From: Solanum dulcamara
Taxonomy: Eukaryota; Streptophyta; Magnoliopsida; Solanales; Solanaceae
DNA length: 64,000 nt
NCBI RefSeq assembly: GCF_947179165.1
Contig: NC_077244.1
Span: 79,078,144-79,142,143, forward strand
Reading direction: 5' to 3'
Positions 37,105-48,100 of this stretch are shown one piece after another. Below the pieces are notes generated by a model that saw only the letters and a program-made list of their open reading frames with translations, ran no database searches and was not told the DNA's origin. How positions within the stretch are numbered: position 1 is the first letter of the stretch; each line of letters begins with the position of its first letter. Made by a program: the position numbers and the translations under genes.

Positions 37105-38526
37105 ATGATGAGGATAAGATCAAGGTTAGCCTCACAATTTCTTTCGTCATGTCCATATATACTTTTTTTTCTTTCGTCATGTCCATGTATTAGCTGGATG
37201 CTCTATGTATTTATCCGTTTCTGATTTTCTTAACTATTTCTTCTGTTTAATTTCTACAAATCATTACTACTACTATATTTGATCAAGTTTTCAAAGTTTT
37301 ATGGACAGCTAGCTAAAAGCTGTCCATAGATGATGACGTAGTACTTGTTTTTGTTTTCATTTCCCATTAGTATTCTTTTTCTCTAGTATAGTATAGTCAT
37401 AGAGTATGTTTTTTTAACTCCACTGCAGGATCCACTCCACATCATTGCTTCTTCAAACCTCCAGTAACAAGTTCTCTACCCACTTAGAAAGGTGACTACG
37501 TAATTCATTTACTTAAACAATTAATTAGGAGTATACTCCAATATTATGTTATGATTGTGTAAAAATGCAGGAAACTAGAAGGGAAGGTAGCAGTTATCAC
37601 AGGTGCAGCAAGTGGCATAGGAAAAGAAACGGCCACCAAATTCATCAACCATGGGGCCAAGGTGATTGTCGCTGATATACAAAGGCAGCTCGGCCAAGAA
37701 ACGGCAAATGAGCTCGGACAAAATGCCATGTTTCTGCCCTGCGACGTCACAAATGAATCTGACGTCTCCCACCTAGTGGATTTTGCCGTTTCCAAACATG
37801 GTCAGCTCGACATAATGTACAACAATGCAGGTAATATATAATCAGCGGGTGAACGTGCATTAACGACAGTTACTAAAGCAACTTGGAATATAAAGCAAAT
37901 AACTTAGTACGTAAAAGTGTACCAATAGTTATTAACAAGTAAATCCTGAATTCCTTTGTGATTATGCAGGGGTAGCATGTCGAACTCCGCTGAGTATAGT
38001 GGACATTGACCTTGCGCAATTCGACCGTGTCATGGCCATCAACGTCCGAGGCGTAATGGCCGGGATCAAGCACGCTGCTCGGGTGATGATCCCCCGGGAG
38101 ACAGGTTGCATTTTGTGCACAGGCAGCGTCACTGGGGTAATGGGAGGACTAGCACAACCTACTTATTCAACTACCAAATCATGCGTCATAGGTATGATCA
38201 AGTCCCTAACAAGGGAACTGTGCAAGAACGGAATAAGAATCAATTGCATTTCTCCATTTGCTATTCCAACACCCTTTTCATTGGACGAGATGAAAGACTA
38301 CTTCCCTGGAGTGGAATCTCAGGACCTTGCTGAAATGTTATACAATGCAAGTGAGCTCAAAGGAGCATATTGTGAACCCATTGATGTAGCCAATGCTGCT
38401 CTTTTCTTGGCTAGTGAAGATGCCAAGTATATTAGTGGCCAAAATCTGGTGGTAGATGGCGGTTTCACCTCATTTAAAAGTTTAAACTTTTCCCATCAAG
38501 TACAAGAATGTTCCACAGAAATTTAA
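37105..38526 (+). CDS. Classical short-chain dehydrogenase/reductase (SDR110C-like)
   Basis: Four exons: 37105-37124, 37429-37491, 37571-37830, 37970-38526, joined in frame to 299 residues. The tiny first exon (MMRIRSR) and second exon add a basic, Ser/Thr-rich N-terminus of about 27 residues that could be a weak organellar presequence. The Rossmann core starts at KLEGKVAVITG. TGAASGIG (38-45) binds the cofactor, D63 at the end of beta-2 predicts NAD(H) preference, NNAG is at 112-115, and the catalytic set is N139, S167, Y180 and K184 (YSTTK). The C-terminus has the usual ISGQNLVVDGGFT. Closest plant relatives by eye are zerumbone-synthase, momilactone-A-synthase, secoisolariciresinol-dehydrogenase-type SDRs. 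The substrate cannot be read from sequence. The start could be either Met 37105 or 37108. Confidence 0.88.
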
Positions 38527-39100
38527 TATGGAATTTGATTCTTTCTAGAATCGTTTTTCAAATGCATAACATCAGAGTGCACAAAAGGACTCCAAAGGAG
38601 GATTGAAGCGTAATTGATTGATATTAACTATCAAGGGGAAAGGGAACTGTAAGTATCATGATCCAATTAGAGGCTAATGTCCAATTTTGCTGTAATCAAA
38701 TTGTGGTGCATTTGTATGTCTTGTTTTCATGATCTAACAATGGACAGCACTGGTGCAAGACTACAAGTATCTCGAAAGAATGCACAACTGTTCCAGGCTA
38801 GGCAAACTTTGTTACTGCTTATAAACCACCTTTCTGGGATAAAGACAACTTTCCATACATTACCTTCCTATTATTACAATAACAATTTATTTACAATCTA
38901 GCTGATCTTCAGGAAGAAAAAGATGACTACTTTTACAGTAGTTGATATATCCTTCTTTCCCATGTAAATCAATCTGGCATTTGGAAGCTGAGGGAACATT
39001 AATATGAATAATGAGAGTTTCAGAAATCTCTTCTATTGAGTTGGCAAATATGATCCTGGGTTCAGAAAGAAAAAGAAACTATACCTTTCTTCTAAAAGAA
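38527..39100. other. Convergent spacer, SDR to DQD/SDH-like gene
   Basis: 3' UTRs of the two convergent genes. An open frame at 38677-38901 (+) has no motif. Nothing else was seen. Confidence 0.5.
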
Positions 39101-42100
39101 TCAGAATTGCTCATATACAATCCTCCGCATAAAGTCTACAGGTGCTGCAGAAAAACAAAGTTGAAAGCGTTACACGAATGAAACCATTGCTTTCTAAGAG
39201 CACGATGCTTTAAGACATAGTAGGTTTTGCTCCTGCTTCATAGTTCCTCATTCCCAAGATTTAAGTTTTTTTTCTGTCCTATTCTCCTATTCTTTGGTGA
39301 TACAGCTATTGGATTACTTCAGGTCTTTCCCTGGGAATTAAAGCATACTAATTGGGAGTAAGGAGCCCTTATGGAAGAGATTAAGAATCACCCAAGTTAA
39401 GCTCAGCTAAATTTTGCATATAAGCCCCTCTGCTTATGCATAATAGAACTTCAGTTGTGTTCACTGCTGCCCCCAACCCAGGATAAATGGGGCAAGGAAA
39501 CAGAAGGTTCAACAACAACATACTAGTGCAATTCCAAAAAGTGGAGTCTGGGAGGGTAGAGGGTACGCAGACCTTATCCCCCCTGCCTGAGAGGTAGAGA
39601 GATTTTTTCTAATCGACCCTCAGCTCAAAGGAAAAAAACAGTCCAAAGCAGTATAGAGAAAAAGAGATAACAGACCGAAGGTTCTTAGAATTTTTTTGTA
39701 ATTAATTATAGGGAGAAGAGAATAGCTACCTAATCCATTGGTGAACAATTTAAACTGCCCAAGTGCCTGCCTGACGAACATCTCAACCCCACTCACCACT
39801 ATAGCTCCAACCTCTGTAGCCTCCTGCAACAACCGTGTATTTCTAGGCGTGTAGACTGCATCAAATACTAGTTCGTATGATCTCAATGCCTCCTGAAACA
39901 ACAGCATAATTGAGGAAAAGTTCAGAATGTTTGCATTTTCTCATGCAAACAGAAAACAGGTTACTTTTGTTAAAGACTATCAGAAAGACAACCTTGGAGA
40001 TAGGAGTTCGATCAGACTTTGGCTGCATGCCCACAGCAGAAGCATTTGCAAGAATCATTCCCTTCTCAGGGCAGAAATCGTTCAGACGTTCATATGGCAA
40101 AGCTTCACCGGATACTGCTGCAGCCAGAGCTTTTGCTCTCTCTTTTCAAAGACAAAATTGCAATAAATGGCAGGAGACATAATGAATAAAGAGCAAAAGA
40201 TCACATATCCATAATCCTTAGGGAGATAAGAGGTATTACCATATTTGCGGTTGAATATTACAACCCTTGCCCCTCTGCTTTTGGCACCAAAAGCAATAGC
40301 TCGCCCTGCACCACCTGCCCCAACTAATACGAACAATTTTCCAGCAATTGGAGAAACATTTGATGCATGGCCATTGGTCTTTTGTCTCTCTGTTTACACA
40401 AGAAATTTGGAACTCCTTATGTAATTAGATTCAAAAGTGCTTGAAATTGGTTTCCCAAGAAGTTTCTACCATTTCTTTGTGTTTTTTTTTGGGGGGGGGG
40501 GGGGGCGGTGAGGGACAATAGAGGAAGGACTAAAATGTTGAAAACAGTGACAGTAGTATTCTCATTATCAAATATGTAATCCAATTGAAGCCAGTAACTA
40601 AGCAAGACTATCCCACCTTCTCCTGCAGACACACTAAATTCTGCTTTATCAGGTGGGTAGGGGGATTGGGAGGAGAGACCAGGCCCATTTAACAATCAGC
40701 ATTGTCTCAAGTAAATGATAAAAAGATGTGATCATCTGAATTTTGGAATTCTTTTGCCTTGAAAAGAATTACTGAATAGACCTCTAAACTACATTGATTA
40801 AGTTTTTCACTTGTACCTTTCTTGTAAGAGTATTAGAAAAGTTTTTAACTCCAACTTCCAAGCAAAGAATAATCAGTACCTCTAAGTGCATCTTCAATTG
40901 CCGTCACACAAGCTTCACAATCTGTATTATAACCAATGAGCTTGCCGTCAAAAGGCCTCCTTATAATTGTGTTTACAGCTCCTATAGACTGATTCCGAAG
41001 CATGATACAGTCAGAAAGTTTTACAAATAAGACAACAAACACTGTAATATAATTTTGCTACAAAATGTTCTGGAATGGCTAAACAAAAAACTATTGTATA
41101 GAAATGCCATCCGAAATTTCAAGATATAGAACTAATCTATATAATTCTGCTTCCATGCTAGGACAATAGCATTCTAGGTCGGGTGAACTGCAATGACATT
41201 AGAAAGAATATTCATATTGAGAAAACATGAGAAATCCAACTTCGTTCCTTTTTTCTTTTATAAGTTGATGCTGCAAGACCTATTACCCAACCAGGGTAAT
41301 ATCTCTACTTAGGCTTCCTTCAACATTGAACTGTAGTGGACTAAGGCTCAAGTTAGCCGATTTATGGAAAATAAAACTGATAATACTGTGCCTAATATTC
41401 TAGGGCGATTCAATCACATCAAGAAGGTAAGCTTTTGTTTCCTATGTGTATATGCACGCCAACTCTGTACACATATATAAACAGAGTTGTGCTTATGAGT
41501 ATTCATTATATAAGAACTATTGACGCTGAACTAGCTTCACCAAAGACATTCTGAAAAGATTGTGTATTTTCTGGTTCTTCAACTCCCAAAAATCAAAGTC
41601 AAGTTACACAACACACTGCAAATCCCACATTTTCTTGATTTAGCATACTGTGTATTATGAACCACATTGAGCTGCTCAGTGGTGGGACTCTACCCTTCCC
41701 AGACCCCACATGGTGGGACTATACTGGGTTTGTTGTTGTTGTTGTTGTTGTATTGAGCTGCTCAGTGTTTTTTTTGGGATGAAAATTGAACATCTTGATA
41801 TTTTAAACAGGGAAAGCAAAAAAGCAGCATAAGCAAAATATAGAAAGTATTTTTAAGAGCATAGTCTGATGCTCATGCACTCATTCGCAGAAGAATTTAA
41901 GGCAGAAGCAAACATGGCTAATCAGACCTTAGCAAGTGGATCAACTTCATCACAGCACCGTACAGCTGCTTCCTTATGTGGGATACCAACACTACACGCT
42001 CCATCAAAAGGAAGAAAACTACATTAGATAGTTTTCTACATGAAGAAAATTTTAGAAAAATAAAACTTAGTAGGTTACATAACTTCACGTCCCCAAATGT

Positions 42101-45100
42101 TTTACGCAAGTGAAATTTTCAAAAGTAGTTAAGATTAATGGTGTCTATAAATTAAATTAGATGAACCATATGTAACAAATACCTTTTTAAACAGTAGAGT
42201 TTTTTAATATTTCATTCTTACAAAATACTTTAACAAGTTCATCTTCTCCAGTCTCCACCCCATTTTTCTTTCTTAGCCTTTCTGTGTTCTCATTTTGCGG
42301 CAACTCTTTTCTTTTCTTTTTTTCTTATTTTGTTTCTTTTATATATTGCTCCTCCATTTCAGATTCTTAACGCATACTTTGGTAATCTATCTGTTCATAG
42401 ATCGTTACAAATAGAAAATAGACCTAACAATATAAGCTTTTATTCTTTTATTCTTTGACCCATTTGCCTTTTGATTCTTTCCTACTGGTAAAGAATCCAC
42501 TATCCTGTGGAAAAGCAAAAAAAATTGCCCCCAAAGCCTTAGCAATCTAACTTTTATTTGTACCCTTTTGTGCGTGTGATCTGTTTGATAAAACTCCCCA
42601 AAGAAGTGAATCGTTGAAGATTTAATTGGGTTCTTGATCTTCAAGCTCTGCATTTCTGAGGAGTTTTGGATCAATATTGATTTGGGTATTTCATTCCGGC
42701 GAAGCTCCAGTTTTTCCGGCGAAGCTCTAGTTTTTCCGGCGAAGCTCTAGTTTTTCCGGCGAAGTGTTTTTTTTTTTTTTTTTTTTTTTTCAGGTGTACA
42801 GATCTGTATTTCCGGTGACGAACAACCGCTGCAACACAACTAAGTACGCCGACGTGAACAGTACTCCGACATGAGCAGTATTTTCCGGCGGCAACCAGGT
42901 TCATTTCTACCGGAGTTGGTACCTCCGGTTTTTATATCTTTATATTCTATCCTTTGTTCATATACTTGTAGTTACATTTTGCCGATTTTAAACCCCCGAA
43001 TAATTTATTAGTTTATACGCATTTTCATGGCTTTGGATAGTGATGGTAGACTAAGGTCATGTTCTCGCTCATTGACGGGGACGAGGGTAAGGAGAGGTAA
43101 GTGGGTTAAAGGAGCGTCTAGACTGAGAATAGGTTCTTGGAACATTGGGACGTTAACGGGTAAATCCATAGAACTGGTTAAGATTCTAAAGAAGAGGAAG
43201 ATTAATATAGCCTGTGTCCAGGAGACAAAATGGGTCGGCTCTAAAGCTAAGGAGGTAGACGGGTATAAGCTTTGGTTTTCTGGTAAATCGAAGTATAGAA
43301 ATGGGGTAGGCATTTTAATAGACAGTGATTTAAGGGATCAGGTGGTGGAGGTTAGGAGAGTCAATGATAGGATGATGTCGATTAAAATGGTCGTTGAAGG
43401 GATCACGTTGAACGTTATTAGTGCTTATGCGCCGCAAGCGGGCTTATGCGAGGAGGATAAGAGGCGCTTTTGGGAGGAATTGGACGAGTTAGTGGGAGGC
43501 ATACCACCTACTGAGAAGCTTGTCGTGGGAGGAGATTTCAATGGGCACATCGGATCTATTTCGGGAGGGTATGATGATGTGCATGGGGGCTTTGGCTTCA
43601 GGGACAGAAATGGAGGAGGAACCGCACTGTTGGATTTCGCAAGAGCTTTCGGATTGGTGATAGCCAACTCGAGTTTCCCAAAGAAGGAGGACCACTTGGT
43701 AACCTTCCGTAGTTCAGTGGCTAAAACTCAGATAGATTTTTTACTCCTTAGGAAGGATGATAAAGGTTTGTGCAATGACTGTAAGGTCATCCCGATCGAC
43801 AACCTTACAACCCGACATAAGCTCTTAGTGATGGATTTAGGGATAAAGATGACGAGGACGAGGAGGGTCGGGGAAGAACGACCTAGGATCAGATGGGGGA
43901 GTTTGACAACGGTTAGTGCCCTTGAGATGGGAGAGAAATTGAAGGATATGGGGACCTGGGATAGTAGTGGGGATGCGAACGATATGTGGGATAGGACAGC
44001 TAGTTATATTAGGGTTGTAGCAAGGGAAGTGCTAGGAGTCTCGACAGGTAGTCGTAGTCGGCATCGAGGGGACTGGTGGTGGAATGGAGAAGTGCAAGGG
44101 AAAGTGGAAGCAAAGAAGGTGGCATATGCTAAGCTGATGGAGAGCAAGGATGAGGTGGAGAAGTGGACGAATGGAGAACTGTATAAGATAGCGAGGAAGG
44201 AGGCGAAGTCGGCGGTTGCAACGGCAAAAATGGCAGCTTTTGAACGTCTTTATGCTGAACTGGAAGAGAAAGGTGGGGACAGAAAATTATTCAGGCTAGC
44301 CAGGGCCCGGGAGAGAAGGGCACGCGATGTGGATCAAGTGAAGTGCATTAAAGACGAAGACGGAAAAGTATTGGTAGAGGAGACCCTTATCAAACAAAGA
44401 TGGCAGTCATACTTCCATAAACTTTTGAATGACAAAGGGGACAGCGAAATTGTGTTTGGAACATACAGGAAGGAGTCATGATTTTGGGGGTTGTAGGAGT
44501 ATTACGGTCGATGAGGTTAAGGATGCTGTTCGTAGGATGCGCTGGGGAAGAGCGACCGGACCTGACGAGATCCCTGGAGAATTTTGGAAGAGTGCGGGCT
44601 TGGTAGGTTTGGAATGGCTGACTAGGTTATTTAATGTCATCTTTACGACGGCAACGATGCCCGTAGAATGGAGATCGAGCATCATGATCCCGCTTTACAA
44701 AAACAAAGGGGATAGCCAGAGCTGTGACAACTATAGAGGTATTAAGCTTCTAAGCCATACTATGAAAGTGTGGGAAAGAGTGGTAGAGATGAGGGTGAGG
44801 AGAGGCGTGTCTATTTCAGAGAACCAGTTCGGATTTATGCCGGGACGCTCAACTACAGAAGCCATCCACCTTATGAGGAGACTAATGGAGCAATATAGGG
44901 AGAGGAAGAGAGACTTGCATATGGTATTCATCGACTTGGAAAAGGCTTACGATAAAGTCCCACGAGAGATACTATGGAGATGTTTGGAGGCTAAAGGTGT
45001 ACCTGTAGCGTACAAAGGGTGATCAAGGACATGTACGAGGGTGCCAAAACCAGGGTAAGGACAGTAGGAGGGGACTCAGAACACTTCCCAGTTAGGATGG

Positions 45101-48100
45101 GGTTGCATCAAGGATCAGCTCTTAGCCCGTTCCTATTTGCCTTGGTGATGGATGGATTGACGCGATAAATTCAAGGTGAGGTGCCATGGTGTATGCTTTT
45201 TGCGGACGACATAGTCCTCATCGATGAGACTCGTAGCGGAGTTAACGCTAAGCTGGAAGATTGGAGACGCACCTTGGAGTCTAAGGGGTTTAAGCTGAGT
45301 AGGACTAAGACAGAGTACCTAGAGTGCAAGTTCAGTGAGACACCTCAAGAGGTTGGCGCGGAAGTTAGGCTCGGGGACCAAGCCATCCAAAAGAGAAGTA
45401 GTTTTAAGTACCTTGGTTCTATCATGCAAGACAACGGAGAGATCGACGAGGATGTCACACACCTTATTGGGGCAGGATGGATGAAATGGAGGCTCGCCTC
45501 CGGTGTGTTATGTGACAAGAAGGTGCCACCACAACTTAAGGGCAAGTTCTACAAAGTGGTCGTTAGACCAACTATGTTATATGGGGCGGAGTGTTGGCCA
45601 GTTAAGGTCTCTCACGTGCAAAAGATGAAGGTTGCCGAGATGAGAATGTTGAGATGGATGTGTGGGCATACCAGGAGTGACAGGATTAGAAATGAGGCTA
45701 TTCGAGAAAAGGTAGGAGTGGCCGCGGTGGAAGACAAGATGCGGGAAACGCGACTGAGATGGTTTGGACATGTGAAGAGGAGAGTCCCAAATGCACCAGT
45801 GCGGAGATGTGAGAGGTTGGCCATGGATGATTTCAGAAGAGGTAGGGGTAGGCCGAAGAAATATTGGGGAGAGGTGATCAGACAGGACATGGCGCATTTA
45901 CGACTTACTGAGGACATGACCCTAGATAGGAGGGTGTGGAGGACACACATTAGGGTAGAAGGCTAGTACTTAGTGGTTTTATTCACCCTTATTCGTAGGC
46001 GTATTAACGCACTATGATTCCTTGTACTCTGATGTATGTTATTTATGTTATTATCTAATAATAATATCTACTGTTGTTTTGTGCTTTGATTATACTATTG
46101 TTTGGACCGTTTTCGTCATCTACTTATTTACTCTAATAATCTTGTCTGACCTTTTTCTATGCTTTTATTGAGCCGAGGGTCTTTCGGAAACAGCCGTCCT
46201 ACATTGGTAGGAGTCAGGTCTGCGTACACTCTACCCTCTCCAGACCCCACGATGTGGGATTTCACTGGGTTGTTGTTGTTGTTGTATTCTTACAAAATAC
46301 TAAATTTAAGCATAACTTAATCTTCATAAAGGATGCAGTGCAACGGCATTGAGATTATCTGAATGAGGCATACATTTATTTCTTGATGAGCAGGAATCCG
46401 ACACTTATTCATCAGTACGTGGCATAGAAACTATAAGAAATCTTAACCAAACTACGTTTGCTTGTGCAGAAGGAGCATACCTGAAACCAGCATAGTCATT
46501 GCATGAGAAAACCCGAAAAAACTCCTTGACATTGTCAACTAGTAGTGGCACATATATTCCATTGTATCCTGTATGCCTAAAGGCAGGGTTGTGCAGAAGG
46601 GGGCCCTTGCTATGGCCAACAGGATTTGAGATTACACCAAAAACTCTAGTATCTGGGTTCACATATTCCAGTTTATAAACCTCTTTAATGCTGGTCAAAG
46701 GTGGCAAGCCAGGGGTGGATTTGCCTCCCAAAGATCCACAAATAAAGAAAGCACCGTATTTTGGACCCAATAGTTGGCTTATAAGACCTCTATCCCCTGC
46801 TGCCCTAGCAATTAGAGGCACCTGCATAGAGACTTTGTAATTAGGCACTTAAAGTGCCACATTCGTTATATGGAAATTGAACTACAAACTTATCACAACT
46901 CACAAGGAAACTAGAATAAAAAGATTCTCTCTACCAGTTTAAAAGCCCGAAAATGGCTGCACACTTAAGAGGCTATATAAATGGAACAAAAGACGAGAGT
47001 ATTTCTTGAACACTTCACCCCAGAAAAATTTGAATATATCAATAGCAGTTTGGAGTTAAAAAGACTCCATAGCAGACCCCCTTTTTTTCTCTTCTTGTCC
47101 ATAAGTTGAATTCAGCAAGTATACCATCAAAAGGCAGATGCAATGTAGTTCCTATGGGTTCAAACTGGATCCATAATTTTTTACACGAAGCACATAATTG
47201 AATTCTAGACCCCATAAGCGCAATGAATTCAGTAAAAAAAAAAAATGTTGAATCCATCAAAATTCAATCTTGGATCCATCTTTGTATCAAGTTGGTGGTG
47301 TTGATTGAGATGTTTGCAAGATAAGAAATGTACCTGACAATGTGTAAGCATATGGAAAACTGGTGCAACATCTGTAATATAAGCTACATCAATGACAAGT
47401 TTGATGATATCAGCCCCTGTGGACTGCAGGTTTATGATCAAATTACAAAGTCTCTCTTTAGTAGGGTTTCCACCATTCACATAACTAGAAGCAATTATCT
47501 TGCTATTTGATCGCCTGCTCATCAATTCAGCCACCACTTCATCGCAAACAACCTAATTACGAAAAAAATATATATAAAAAAGGGAACTTGTATTTTAAAA
47601 AAAAAAAAATTAGCTTCAATGGAACTGTATTTGACTGAAACCTCACTGTCTACTTCGACGAACTCAACGTCCAATTCAACAGCTAATTTGAGAACTTGCA
47701 CACATGTTTTCTTCCAATCTTCTCTGCCAGAATTTCTCGGCGAATTTGGCCTGACATATAACAAACCCCAAATTCCCAATCAGCAACATACATTATTACT
47801 AAAGTTTTTTGTACATTCGGATTCCACACAAAACATTCTTATTAATTGGTGACACTGAACATAACTTTGTTAAACTACATTGGGTGAATTTTCTAATATT
47901 CTGGTAAAGTTGATGAGTCTATGCAAAAAAGATATATTATGACTATAGTAAATAAACAAAAAAGAAATTAACAAACCCTATAGTATAAAATTAGCATAAT
48001 GTTACTCCCTCCGTCCTATTTTAACTATCCTTTTAGCTTAAAAAATTTATTCCGTTAATTTAGAAATTCAAAATTAAAGTTAAGATAGTTACTTTGTCTA

